Part shown: piece after piece, positions 10,127 to 21,734 of the stretch
Layout of the letters: each line of letters opens with the position of its first letter
Position numbering within the stretch: the first letter of the stretch is position 1
Assembly (NCBI RefSeq): GCF_963082655.1
Contig: NC_081554.1
Coordinates: 46,124,826 to 46,188,825, forward strand
Direction of reading: 5' to 3'
DNA length: 64,000 nucleotides
Source: Stomoxys calcitrans
Lineage: Eukaryota; Arthropoda; Insecta; Diptera; Muscidae
Notes under the pieces: model-generated
Told to the model about the DNA's origin: nothing
The model's input: the letters and a program-made list of their open reading frames with translations, nothing else
Databases searched by the model: none
Program-made: the position numbers and the translations under genes

Positions 10127-11192
10127 AAAGGATAATAAGTTCGACTTGGCCAAGCCTTATAACGGCCCTTAAAACGCGCATTTATTGCTCGATTTTGCCA
10201 ACATTTGGGACAGTGAGTTAAGTTAGGCTCTTCGATATCTTTCTTAAATTGGGCCCAGATCGGTTCAGATTTGGATATAGCTATCATATAGACCGATCTC
10301 TCGATTTATGGTTTTGGGCCCTTAAAAGGCGCATTTATTGCTCGATTTCGCCAAAATTTGGGAGAGTGAATTAAGTTAGACCCTTCGCCATCCTTATTCA
10401 ATTTGGCCCAGATCGGTTAAGATTTGGATATAGCTGCCGTATAGACCGATCTTTCGATTTAAGGTCTTGGGCCCATAAAAGGCGCATTTATCGTCGGATT
10501 TGCCAAAATTTAGGACAGTGAATTAAGTTAGGCCCTTCGCCATCTTCAATCAATTTGGCCCAGATCGGTTCAGATTTGGATATAGCTGCCAAATAGACTG
10601 ATTTATGGTTTTGGGCCCATAAAAGGCGCATTTTTTGTCCGATATTGCCAAAATTTGGGAAATTGAGTTAAATTACGTCCTTCGACATCCTTCTTCAATT
10701 TGGCCCAGATCGGTTCAGATTTGGATATAGCTGCCATAAGGCCGATCCGCCTATATGGCAACATAAAAGCAACATTTATTATCCCATTTTGCTGAAATTT
10801 GGGTCAGTGAGTTGCCTTAGGCCAGTCGACATACTTCTTCAATTTAGTCCAAATCGGTCCATATTTGGATATAGCTGCCATATAGACCGATCTCTTGATT
10901 TATGGTTTTGGGCCCATAAAAGGCACATTTATTGTCCGATTTCGCCGAAATTCAGGACAGTGAGTTGTGATGGGCCCTTCGAAATCCCTCTTCAATTTGG
11001 GCCAGATGGGTTAAGATTTGGATATAGCTACCATATAGACCGAATTTGGTCCAAATTGGACTATATTTCGATAAAGCTTTTATGGGGCATTAATTATGCA
11101 TTTATCACCGGCAGGTGGTTTACATATATACCCGAGGTGATGGGTATCCAATGTTCGGCCCGTCCGAACTTAATGCCTTGTTACTTGTTTCT
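10127..11192 (+). repeat. Mini-me-like repeat, type B, lacking the core
   Basis: About six to seven units of about 150 bp have the order GACCGATCTCTCGATTTA, TTGGGCCC, AAAAGGCGCATTTATTG, CCAAAATTTGGGA, CAATTTGGCCCAGATCGG and TTTGGATATAGCTGCC. It ends with ACCCGAGGTGATGGGTATCC, the hairpin TTCGGCCCGTCCGAA and TTACTTGTTT. The TATATATA/GTCY head is missing, so the copy is truncated at the start. Confidence 0.85.
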
Positions 11193-11414
11193 TTTTACAC
11201 CATATCTGGCATAGGTAAGGAGAGGTCTAGAACCATTTCCAGCACCAGGTTGTTAACTCCCTTTAACAATGTTACCCTAATCGGAAGAGTTAAAAATTAT
11301 TAAATAACGATTACTTCAAATTAAATAACTTTCGTCTTACTAATATTCATTGTCATAGAAATCATGCGTAAATGGAAAATGTAACAAAAACTTTCGCCTC
11401 CGCCAAAGGTACTT

Positions 11415-11672
11415 TTAATGAATACGACACACACTTCTTGTGAGATGATTGCCCCGCAGCATCTGTTCTGAGAAATGTTTTTTACCTTTTGATTTAATTA
11501 TGTCGGTGTAGAAGAATAGGAAGAACATGTTCCTTCCTTCAAGCATACTTATGTAAATTTCAGGTAAGTCGACTGCCTGAACCTGAAAGTCGACAGCTAA
11601 AAGCGCAAATCTTTTGCTGAGCTCATGTTCACCGAAATTTTCATTGGCGTGTGACACGTTTAAACGTGTCAA
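11415..11672 (-). CDS. Unassigned 85-codon open frame
   Basis: The frame includes SHANENFGEHELSKRFALLA and DFQVQAVDLPEIYISMLEG. It lies in non-repetitive DNA and its amino-acid mix is more protein-like than most chance frames here. It has no recognised domain, signal peptide or clear membrane segment. The start codon is part of the palindromic TGACACGTTT region, which argues against a normal 5' end. It could be an exon piece or chance. Confidence 0.15.
   Translation of the reverse strand: MTRLNVSHANENFGEHELSKRFALLAVDFQVQAVDLPEIYISMLEGRNMFFLFFYTDIIKSKGKKHFSEQMLRGNHLTRSVCRIH
11652..11671. promoter_or_regulatory. Perfect 20-bp palindrome
   Basis: TGACACGTTTAAACGTGTCA reads identically on both strands. 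Such symmetry suits a dimeric DNA-binding protein, but the factor is unknown and chance cannot be excluded. Confidence 0.4.
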
Positions 11673-11839
11673 AGATTTTTCAAGATTTTACTAGCAGCAC
11701 ATCATTTGTAATTCTCTTAGTCTCGGCAAAGACATTTTAAAGCACATTGCTTTCTAAATATTAGGGTGGCATGAAAATAATCATTGTGTGATTAAGGAAT
11801 GCATAAAAAGTTTTAACACATAGAAAATTTGAATAAGAA

Positions 11840-13344
11840 ACAAGTAAAGGGTGCTAAGTTCGGCCGGGCCGAATCTTATATACCCTCCACCATGGATCGC
11901 ATTTGTCGAGTTCTTTTCTCGTCATCTCTTCTTAGGCAAAAAAGGATATAAGAAAAGAGTTGCTCTGCTATTAAAACGATATCAAGATATGGTCCGGTTC
12001 GGACCACAATTAAATTATATGTTGGAGACCTGTGTAAAATTTCAGCCAATTCGTATAAGAATTGCGCCCATTGGGGCTCACGAAGTAAAATAGAGAGAAC
12101 GATTTATATGGGATCTGTATCGGGCTATAGACCGATTCAGACCATAATAAACACGTTTGTTGATGGTCATGAGAGGATCCATCGTACAAAATTTCAGGCA
12201 TATCGGATAATAATTGCGACCTCTAAGGGTTAAGAAGTCAAGATCCCAGATCGGTTTATATGGCAGCTATATCAGGTTATGAACCGATTTGAACCTTATT
12301 TGACACAGTTGTTGAAAGTAAAAATAAAATACGTCATGCAAAATTTCAGCCAAATCGGATAGGAATTGCGCCCTCTAGAAGCTCAAGAAGTCAAGACCCA
12401 AGATCGGTTTATATGGTAGCTATATCAGGTTATGGACCGATTTGAACCATACTTGGCACAGTTGTTGGATATCATAACGAAATACTTCGTGCAAAAATTC
12501 ATTCAAATCGGATAAGAATTGTGCCCTCTAGAGGCTCAAGAAGTCAAGACCCAAGATCGGTTTATATGGTAGCTATATCAGGTTATGGGCCGATTTGAAC
12601 CATACTTGGCACAGTTGTTGGGTATCACAACAAAACACGTCGTGCGAAATTCCATTCCAATCGGATAAGAATTGCGCCCTCTAGAGGGTCAAGAAGTCAA
12701 GACCCAAGATCGGTTTATATGGTAGCTATATCAGGTTATGGACCGATTTGAACCATACTTGGCACTGTTGTTGGATATAATAAGAAAACACGTCGTGCAA
12801 AAATTCATTCAAATCGGATAAAAATTGCGCTCTCTAGAGGCTCAAGAAGTCAAGACCCAAGATCGGTTTATATGGCAGCTATATCAGGTTATGGACCGAT
12901 TTGAACCATACTTGGCACAGTTGTTGCATATCATAGCAAAACACGTCATGCAAAATTTCATTCCAATCAGATAAGAATTGCGCACTCTACAGGCTCAAGA
13001 AGTCAAGACCCAAGATCGGTTTATATGGCAGCTATATCAAAACATGGACCGATATGGCCCATTTACAATACCAACCGACCTACACTAATAAGAAGTATTT
13101 GTGCAAAATTTCAAGCGGATAGCTTTACTCCTTCGGAAGTTAGCGTGCTTTCGACAGACAGACGGACGGACGGACGGACGGACAGACGGACGGACAGACG
13201 GACGGACATGGCTAGATCGACATAGAATGTCACGACGATCAAGAATATATATATACTTTATGGGGTCTCAGACGAATATTTCGAGTAGTTACAAACAGAA
13301 TGACGAAATTAGTATACCCCCCATCTTATGGTGGAGGGTATAAA
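11840..13344 (-). repeat. Mini-me-like repeat, type A, near complete
   Basis: Read on the plus strand it starts with the tail: AACAAGTAAAGGGTGCTAAG, GTTCGGCCGGGCCGAA, then TATATACCCTCCACCATGG. About seven units of about 155 bp follow. The core comes last: a (GACG/GACA)n tract at 13157-13205, TATATATA, and the closing ATGGTGGAGGGTATAA at 13328-13343. The tail and head thus carry inverted copies of TATACCCTCCACCAT. The five inner units are close to each other, which suggests recent unit expansion. Confidence 0.88.
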
Positions 13345-14070
13345 ACTAATGATAAAGTGGAATTTGGCTATGAATTAAAAATGTTTTGTATATGAGGGAA
13401 GATTTAAAAAAAATGTTTTTCTGTTGCAAATTCGCCAGGTTTTCTGGAGCGTGATTCTTTACAAGCAAAGCAAATTTACCCTCTGGGATACCAAAAAGTT
13501 GGGATATAAATTCTAAAATTTGTGAATCTATGAATATATTTCTAGAATTTTTTTTCGCGTAGTCACGAATTTAGGTAATTTTCGGTCTATAGCGTCTAGT
13601 TTTGAAGTTATAGTTAGTTTGAAGTTTGAAAACATACTCTTTTTTAAACCCTACCCCATTGCATGCTCACATATTGTTGCAGCAGTAAATGCATTTTTGA
13701 ACTTGCATCGTTTTACTTTACCGGCACACATTCTTTACCTTCTCAACCTGAAGGCTGCTTCAGTTGGCATGCATGGATGCTGAAATGATTGTGTGTTCCC
13801 GGTCTCTGTTACCATTCATCCTTACCACAATTGTATATCGTACCTTCTTAGTATCTCAGTGTTGGGTGTTAGGGTAATCACCATTATGGGGCCTTTTCCG
13901 GATACGCAAGACATGACAACCAAACTGCTTTCCTGAGGCTCAGGCTGATTTGAAGTACATATCTAGGATGTGATTTCAATTTTCGAACCGATAGAAAGAT
14001 AGGCAGAAGGACAAACAGACGGGTATGGCTAGTATCCACTTAAAAGTAATTATGATTCGATTTACATTCT
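13345..14070. other. Unique stretch
   Basis: No gene seen. The last 70 bp (GATAGAAAGATAGGCAGA onward) may be a worn mini-me core fragment. Confidence 0.4.
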
Positions 14071-15582
14071 TTTTATACCCACCACCGTAGGATAGGGGGT
14101 ATATTCATTTAGTCATTACGTTTGCAACACATCGAAATATCCATTTCCGACCCTACACAGTATATATATTTCGAATCGTCGTAAAATTATAAGACGATTG
14201 AATGATGTCCGTGTGTCTGTCTGTCCGCCTGTTGTAATTATACTACAGGCTTCAAAAATTGAGATAGTGAGCTGAAATTTGGCACAGATACGTCGGTTAA
14301 GTTCATGAACGGGCCAAATCGGACCATACTTGAATATAGCTGCTATATAGACCGATTTCCGATGAAGGGTCTAATGCCCATAATCTAATGCCGATTTCGC
14401 TGAAATTTGAAACAAGGGGTTATTTTAAGCCTCCCGACATCTGACCTCGGTTCATATTTAGATATAGCTGCCGTATAGACCGATCTCCCGATAAAGGATC
14501 TGAAGACCATAAAAGATTTATTTATTACCCGATTTCGCTGAAATTTGCAACAGCGGGTTAATTTAAGCCTTTCGACATCTGACCTAAATATGGTTCATAT
14601 CGGATTATATTTAGATATAGCTACCATATAGACCGATCTCCCGATATAAGATCTGAAGACTATAAAAGATTTATTTACTACCCGATTTCACTGAAATTTG
14701 AAACAAGGGGTTATTTTAAGCCTCCCGACATCTGACCTCGGTTCATATTTAGATATAGCTACCACATAGACCGATCTCCCGATAAAGGGTCCGAAGGCCA
14801 TAAAAGCTTTATTTATTACCCGATTTAAGCCTTCCGACATCTGACCTAAATATGGTTCATATCGGATTATATTTAGATATAGCTACCATATAGACCCATC
14901 TCCCGATGAAGGGTCTGAATACCATAAAAGCTTTATTTATTAACCATTGAAAATTAAAACAGTGGGTTATTTTAAGCCTCCCGACATCTGACGTAGATAT
15001 GGTACAGATCGGACTATATTTACATACAGCTGCCATATAGACCGAACTGCCGATAAGGGGTCTGAAGCCAATAAAAGCTTTATTTATTACCCGATTTCGC
15101 TGCAAACTAAATATGGTTCTGATCGGAATATATTTAGATATAGCTGCCATATAGACCGATCTGCCGATAAGGGGACTGAAGCCGACAAAAGCTTTACTTA
15201 TTACCCGATTTCGCTGAAATTTGAAACAGTGAGTAGATTAAGACCTCCCAATATCCGACCTAAATATGGTTCTGATCGGACTATATTTAGATATAGCTGC
15301 TATATAGACCGATCTGCCGATAAAAAAAACTGAAGCCTGAACTGAAGTTCAATAGGGTTCAGATCGGTTTATAATTGGATATAACTGCCAAAAAGACCAA
15401 TATTTTGTTCTACAAAATTGAATAGTGACATATATATTTGACCACTCAATGTCCGTGCCGAATTAGGGTGTTTAAGTTATCCAATTTTCACCGATTTGTG
15501 ACGAAATGGAGTTTACATATATACCCGAGGCGGTGGGTATCCAAAGTTCGGCCCGGTCGAACTTAATGCCTTTTAACTTGTT
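14071..15582 (+). repeat. Mini-me-like repeat, type C, complete
   Basis: The head TTTTTATACCCACCACCG, the core TATATATATTTCG and (GTCT/GTCC) words come first. About eight units of about 150 bp follow (ATAGACCGATCTCCCGATAA, AAAAGCTTTATTTATTACCC, CTCCCGACATCTGACC, TATTTAGATATAGCTGCC). It closes with ACCCGAGGCGGTGGGTATCC, TTCGGCCCGGTCGAACTTA and TTTTAACTTGTT. Both ends are present. Confidence 0.88.
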
Positions 15583-16160
15583 AGATGGTCTTTCTCTCTT
15601 TATTCTCTCTTTATTATTTTAAACAGCGTTATTGTTGTGGCATTTTTCTCGATGATGCTAGTGTGTCACTTTCTCATTGGGTCACTTAATACTATAATTT
15701 TTAGATTTTCGCACCACTTTTTCGCTCCTCTGTGTCAGTTTTTAAAAATTATTCTTTTATTACGTATTTTCTCCTAAATAAATGGGGTAAATATGTTCCA
15801 AACTTCACCATTACATGCGGTACCTAATAGAAGTACAAAGTGGAGACGCTCAAGGATACGCAGTTTGGACGTAAAAAAGGTTCCTTTTTATTGAGCTTAA
15901 TCTTTAATGTTAATAGGAATATTTTCAATTGCAACTATTCATGCCTACAGATTGGTGGTATTTTCATTCCACCATTCAGTTTACAGCTAATCGAAATAGA
16001 GATCCTGTATATATTATGTTGATCGTTCTGAGTAGGTTAAGCGGCGTAGGATCGCCCGTCAATATCACGAAACACGAGAACGGTCTCGAAATTGTGCACA
16101 AATAATTCAATTTGGTGTACATTTAGAAGACTTTAGAAGTCCTCTGGTAAGAACGTAAAA
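15583..16160. other. Unique stretch
   Basis: No gene or repeat recognised. Confidence 0.4.
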
Positions 16161-16285
16161 ATTTTCCACTGTGGTTATCCTCTTACTAATGCTGGCGACA
16201 TTTGTCATTTTAAACTTCTGTAAACTTCATTGATTTATGAGAATTTGGTCTCTGTTCCCTGATGGAGTGCTCGGGAAATTTTGCT
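16161..16285 (+). mobile_element. Worn SINE fragment
   Basis: GGTTATCCTCTTACTAATGC plus TGGCGACATTTGTCA, then GAGAATTTGGTCTCTGTTCC near 16240, parallel the body of the SINE at 20985-21195. The tRNA-like head is not visible. Confidence 0.55.
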
Positions 16286-16300
16286 AGTTCAGTTATTCTC

Positions 16301-16409
16301 ATTCAATTGATTTTAATATATTTAAATCCAACTTTCCAGGAGCTCAAAACCTGGTCTAAGTCTTGAGCTCCTGGAAAGTTGGATTTAAATATATTAAAAT
16401 CAATTGAAT
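16301..16409. repeat. Perfect 47-bp inverted repeat with 15-nt loop
   Basis: 16301-16347 (ATTCAATTGATTTTAATA ... CCAGGAGCTCAA) is matched without mismatch by 16363-16409 on the other strand. The spacer AACCTGGTCTAAGTC lies between. The arms fit no other repeat in the window. A perfect stem of this length implies a recent origin or ongoing homogenisation. Confidence 0.95.
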
Positions 16410-16427
16410 GATTTAATTAAATTCTTA

Positions 16428-16818
16428 TTTTACCGACCACTATAAGATGGGGGTATACTAATCTGGTCATTCCGTTTGTAACAGCTCGAAATATTCGTCT
16501 AAGACCACATAAAGTATATATATTCTTGATCGTCTCGACGTTCTGAGTCGACCTAGCCATGTCTGTTCGTCCGTCCGTCTGTCGAAACCACGCTAACTTT
16601 CTAAGGAGTAAAGCTAGCCGTTTGAAATTTTGCACAAATACTTTTTACAAGTGTAGGTCAGTTGGGATGGTAAATGGTCCATATCGGCCCATGTTTTGAT
16701 ATAGCTGTCTTATAATACGATCTTGGATCATTACTTCTTGATCCACTAGAGGGCGCAATTCATATCCGATTTGGTTAAAATTTTGCATGAGGAGTTTTGT
16801 TATGACTTCCAAAAACTA
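16428..16818 (+). repeat. Mini-me-like repeat, type A, 3'-truncated
   Basis: Complete head and core (ACCACTATAAGATGGGGG, TATATATTCTTGATCG, TGTTCGTCCGTCCGTCTG) and one unit, stopping at CTTCCAAAAACTA. The tail hairpin is absent. Confidence 0.85.
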
Positions 16819-17399
16819 GCTATTGTGTTCAGGAACTGACACATCTGCGGTGACATTTGGTCATATAGTCAGAGCTGAATTTTACACTGATTGCCAACAC
16901 AATGAAATATCTTTTCGAAGTTGTATTAATGGCTCCGAATGCTAGATAACAGCTCTTGCTGCTGCTCCGCGTGCCCAGGTTGGCATTAACGACGTAAAAT
17001 ACTCAAGAGTATAGCTGCCTTAGAAAAGTTCTAGCTAGAGTTGGGAAAGAGGTATCGTAATGAAATATGAGTTATCGAAAAGTAGGCGACTAAAACCAGT
17101 AACAACAATTTTCCCGTCATATTTTGTGCGAAAATTGGCTTGTCAAAAGTCGGGAATTTTTTATATTCCAAAAATCAAACGTCAAAATGTCTCAAAATTT
17201 TTAGGAGTGAGATTTCTGGAATCTCTTTTAGTGTTTTGTTGCATTTGATGGTGTCTATAAAAGATTTAACTTATTGTAATAATCCCATTTCTTTTGAAAG
17301 CAGGTTCTATTTTATGGCAAAATCTTTATGAATTTTGAAAAATTTTTTAAATTCAAAATATTTGAAAAAATTGCTACGTCAATAAAACTTCTCTAAATT
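16819..17399. other. Unique stretch
   Basis: No gene recognised. Short open frames at 17060-17331 overlap in two frames and look like chance. Confidence 0.4.
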
Positions 17400-18605
17400 A
17401 TAAACATACTAGCGATTATAAATATATGTACGATGGTACACCCAATATCCAGGTGTAACTGTATCGCAGTTTTAATAGCTTTAGCCTTATCCGTAAAGAA
17501 AGAATATTTTGAAAGATTTAGAGCCTGAACGTATGAACGAAAAAAAAAACCTCTAGGCGGCCGATAAATACTGTCAAGGTGTAACTGTATCGCAATTTTG
17601 AGATCTTCAGGTCAATTCTAATACCAAAATGTACAAATTTCAAAACAATCTTCTAGTCATCCGTTATACACTGCCAATATTTACCTGTATCCCTAATTTC
17701 GCAAATGTAGCTCAGTCTGTAAATAAAGAAACGCTTTGTTCGTTTTAGTACCAAAATGATCGAATATCAAAAAAAAAATCTTCTAGTTGCTCGGTACATA
17801 GTGCCTAGATGTAACTGAATTCCAAATATCAGTGCTGTAGCTTCATCCGTAAAGAAGGTGCCATTTTGTACGTTTTAGTACCAAATTATGCGAATATGAA
17901 CAAAATCTTCTAGTCGACCGGCACATACTGCCAAGATGTGACTGTATCCCAAATTTAAATTCTGTAGCTCAATCTATGAAGAAAGTACTAAATAGTACTA
18001 ATTATAGCACTTAAGTACTTTTTATTCCACCATTGGTATGATTTCAACATTTCATAATTGGTACAACTTATCGTATATTTGTCAAAACATCGATCATTTT
18101 TAGCAAATTTTTTTCGCAAAAACAATAATTTTTGCCAAATTTCGAAATTCACCTATTTCGTACCTTTTTTGGTACTTTTTGTGTTTCTAAATGACAAAAA
18201 ACTCTTTTGGCATCCCAATTTAGTACCTAAATTCCAAAATTCATAGCTCTAGCTCAATTAACAAGCAAGCTACCAAAAAGTACCAATTGCGGTACTAAAG
18301 GTACCATTTTTCCCACTTCCGGTGCTATTTTGGGACCTTTTTTTGTCACCAAATCTTATTTTTTCTAGACGCTTTTTAAATTTAGTCCAAAATCATAAAA
18401 CTAGCCCCATCCGTTCGCGCTGGGTAAGAAGTCACTATTTTGTACTTTTAAGTACCTAAATGTACGAATATCACAAAAACCCGTCTTATCGCGCGCCTAT
18501 GACCCAAGACCCATATTCGTGCGAAATCTCATGACTCTACCTTGAGCCGTTTGGGCTGGGCGTTGATCAATCAATCACGCGTCCTTTTAATATATATAGA
18601 TAGAA
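17400..18605. repeat. GTACC-rich tandem repeat element
   Basis: Between 17540 and 17990 at least three units of about 115-125 bp share CTTCTAGT, CGGTACATA/CGGCACATACTGCC, TGTAACTGTATCCCAA and GTAGCTCAATC. From 18000 the phrases AGTACCAATTGCGGTACT and CCGTTCGCGCTGGG occur, and the end is CCGTTTGGGCTGGGCG, CAATCAATCA and ACGCGTCCTTTTAATATAT. The relic at 3041-3740 ends the same way. Class unknown; non-coding. Confidence 0.7.
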
Positions 18606-18999
18606 ATTCATCAAAATCGGACTACGAAGTGGAGGGTCAGGGTTCAAATGTTGTCTCTAAAAATATTTATTGAATTTTGTCTATAAAAAAAATTTAGGAA
18701 AATTTTGTTTGGGACTGATAAGCATATTAGAAAGACTTAAACTTTTTATGCAAATTTAAATTTTGATTTTAAAAAATAATTTCGAGGTTAGGTTGTCTTT
18801 AGAGAGTTTTTCGCTGAAAGTTAGTCCTAAAAAAAAATTCCTTAAAATGTAGTCTTTAGAAAAAATTTAATTAATTTTTTTTTTTATAAAAATTTAAAAG
18901 AAATTTTGTCTTAAAAAAGTAATTTTATCATCATAAAAAATGTATATGAAAATTTTGTTTTGTTTCGTGCCCTAGGGCCCCCTCTGCTGCGTCCCTGCC
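18606..18999. other. AT-rich stretch
   Basis: Loose repeats of AAAATTTTGT-like words. The last 30 bp (GGGCCCCCTCTGCTGCG) resemble the start of the element at 38465. No gene. Confidence 0.4.
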
Positions 19000-19584
19000 T
19001 GCCATATAAACCGATCTTGAATCTTGACTTCTTGAGCCACTTCAGAGCGCACTTCTTATCGGATTTGGGTAAAGTTCAGCGTGATGTGTTTTGTTATGAC
19101 TTTCAACAAATGTGCCCAATATGGATCAAATCAGCCCATAATCTGATATAGCTGTCATATAAACCGATCTGGGATCTTGAATTCTTAATCTCTAGAGAGC
19201 GAAATTTGGGTGAAATTTCGTACAACGGCTTCTCCCATGACCTTCAACATGCGTGTCGACAATTCTCTGAATCGGTCTATAGTCTGATACAGCTCCCATA
19301 TAAACCGTTCTCCGTATTTTACTTTTTGAGCCCCTTGAGGTCGCAATTCTTATTCGAATTGGCTGAAATTTTACACAATAACTTCTGCTATGGTCTCAAA
19401 CATTTAGTTCAATTATGGTCTAAATCGGACCATAACTTGCATAGCTTCAAAACAATTGCACTTCTTTTATTTTATCCTTTGTTTGCCTTAAAAGAGATAC
19501 TGGGAAAATAACTCGACAAATGCGATCCATGATGGTGGGTATATAAGATTCGGCCCGGCCGAACTTAGCACGCTTTTACTTGTT
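19000..19584 (+). repeat. Mini-me-like repeat, type A, 5'-truncated
   Basis: It begins in the middle of a unit (GCCATATAAACCGATCTTG), carries about three units and closes with TGATGGTGGGTATATAAG, TTCGGCCCGGCCGAACTTAG and CACGCTTTTACTTG. Confidence 0.87.
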
Positions 19585-20439
19585 TAATTCTCCAACGGTA
19601 ACGCTGGTGACAAGCATATACACTAATTGAAATACCCTGTGCCACAGTAACTTTTTAGGTTATTAAAACTCTCGCAATAAGGCCTTAGCATAAGTGTAGC
19701 ATCTCAAAATTCTCCCCCCTTGGTATGTGTACCAATGTGAGCTCGTTTATATATCTATGTGTGTATGTATGCCATTCTTTCTTGATAATTCTATATAGCA
19801 TGAAGTTTTCATAGGTGTACGTGCCTGAATGTTGGTTGTTTCTTATGGCATTGGTCGTTAGTTGGTATTCGTATCGTTTATGTTGTTTGTGCTTTTGTTG
19901 CTTAACTCTTCTTATGCTAGCTGTTGTTTCTACTCACTGCTGACACTGCAACTGTCTGAAAGAAAGATTGATGGTGTACATAGCCAAACAGAGGAAAAAA
20001 TTACAAACAGTAGTACTTCTACAAGTACCGGATGTTGTTTTTTTTTTTTCATAGCATTAAGACCAACACACTCATAGACTGGATAATGTCCACCTACAGT
20101 AGAACAAGATAAAGGATTCAGGCGAAAATGAAAATATAAGGGCTTACCATGCTGTCGTTATAAAACATACGCAACTGGTTGAAAAATCATATAAAATTCA
20201 AATTTGTCAAGAATCCTGAAACAATAAAGTGAACATAAACCGGAGTACTATAGAAAATCTATGTGAGGAAAATGCAAAGAACAAGAATCTAATATTCTTA
20301 GTTGTAGTCCAGTAACTGGAGGATCGGGACCACATGGGATTCAAATTAAAGTTATTTAGGAACAGAGTATGAATCGTAAACCCATCAGTGCAATTTAGGA
20401 TTGATATCTAAGGTATTCATGAGTGTTGTATGCTTAAAC
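19585..20439. other. Unique stretch
   Basis: No gene recognised. The open frame at 19862-20077 is leucine/serine-rich and ends in a poly(T)-encoded Phe run, typical of chance. Confidence 0.4.
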
Positions 20440-20890
20440 TAAGGGTCGGTGGGTGAACAGTGTTGTTCAGGATGTTCTTGGCCACATCGAAGGGAATTTT
20501 GGTGTGGGCGAATTCACTTTGGTAGCCTTCTTGGGCATAAAAGGGGCTTTAATAACGTGAAGTTGGAGTCCGTATATGACGCTTTATTGGACATGAGAGT
20601 CCCGCTTTTTGGTGAATTGAGTTAAAACAATTCTGAACAACCTGATAATCGACACTTCACCTGCGGAGGGCACGTTTAGGAAGGTTGTTTTTTCTCCTAT
20701 GATAGGTTTTATCTCCTATTTTGCGGCTTATTCGGAATTCTAAGATATTTCGGGATAGAGTGGGTGAAGGTCATTGCCTACGCGGACAACGTTGTCAGAG
20801 GGCAAGAAAAGAATCATAAGAGGACTGACTGCGCTTTACTTCTGTCGCAATTTGATAAAATGTTGGAGTTGGGGTATTATGCCAAGTACG

Positions 20891-21203
20891 GGGGGCCACC
20901 GTAGCGCAGAGGTTAGCATGTCCGCCTATGACGCTGAACGTCTGGGTTCGAATCCTAGCGGGACCATCAGAAAAATTTTCAGCGGTGGTTTTCCCCTCCT
21001 AATGCTGGCGATATTTGTGAGGTACTTTGCCATGTAAAAATTTCTCTCTAAAAAGGTGTCCGCGGCACGCCATTCGAACTCGGCTATAAAAAGGAGGCCA
21101 CTTATAATTGAGGTTAAACTTGAATCGGACTGCACTCATTGATATGTGAGAAGTTTGCCCCTGTTCCTAAATGGAATGTTGATGGGAATAATTTGCAATT
21201 TTA
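20891..21203 (+). mobile_element. tRNA-derived SINE, full-length copy
   Basis: The head GGCCACCGTAGCGCAGAGG carries an A box (TAGCGCAGAGG, 20902-20912). A B box follows (GGTTCGAATCC, 20945-20955). The spacing of about 32 bp is that of a tRNA internal RNA polymerase III promoter. The body (CATCAGAAAAATTTTCAGCG to CCTGTTCCTAAATGGAATG) recurs in the reverse copy at 36115-36432. AGTAC lies on both sides and may be a short target duplication. It interrupts a decayed RT. Confidence 0.85.
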
Positions 21204-21734
21204 CAGTACACTGGATGGAAAGATGATCGGTCGGTTCACAGTGTACTTTATGATGTGGAGGATTTCACTTTGGCAGCCTTACATATTTGGACATGTTAGG
21301 GGCTTAATAACGTGAAGTTTGAGTTCCAACATGGCATTTGACACATTTTCGAACATCTGTGCTTTAGAAGGGGCTTTTAACAACGAGAAGTTGAAGACCA
21401 TACATGGCGTTCTGGTGGACATGAGGGTTCCCCTCATTTGGTGAATTGGGTTGATATTTACTTTGCAGAAAGGAGGGATTATATACGCACCACATGAGGA
21501 GGGCTCGATTGGGAAGATTGTGACGAGAATTATTCCGCAAGGTGGGGTTTTATCTGTTCTTTTGTGGCTTTTGGTGATCTTTCGAAAAATATGAAAGTAG
21601 TTACCTACGCGTATGACATTGTCATTATTGTGGCTGGTCGTTGCATCTCTACTATTAAGGATCTCGTTTAGGGTACCTTGGGTAAGCTGTCTGGATGGGT
21701 AAGGGATATCGGGCATAGCATGTCCATTTTAGGT

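Larger units (their letters stand above)
11193..11839. other. Unique stretch between mini-me copies
   Basis: No known repeat. It holds an unassigned minus-strand open frame (11415-11672) and a 20-bp palindrome (11652-11671), entered separately. Confidence 0.45.

Noticed and set aside
13025..13343. Open frames reading MAAISKHGPIWPIYNTNRPT and DGRTDRRTDG
   Set aside because: They recur in every type-A mini-me copy (for example at 29083-29295 and 43207-43392) as a by-product of the core and last unit.
20891..20970. A possible functional tRNA gene
   Set aside because: A and B boxes are present, but no acceptor stem pairs across the ends and a long non-tRNA body follows. The same unit is repeated at 36115-36432, so it is a SINE.
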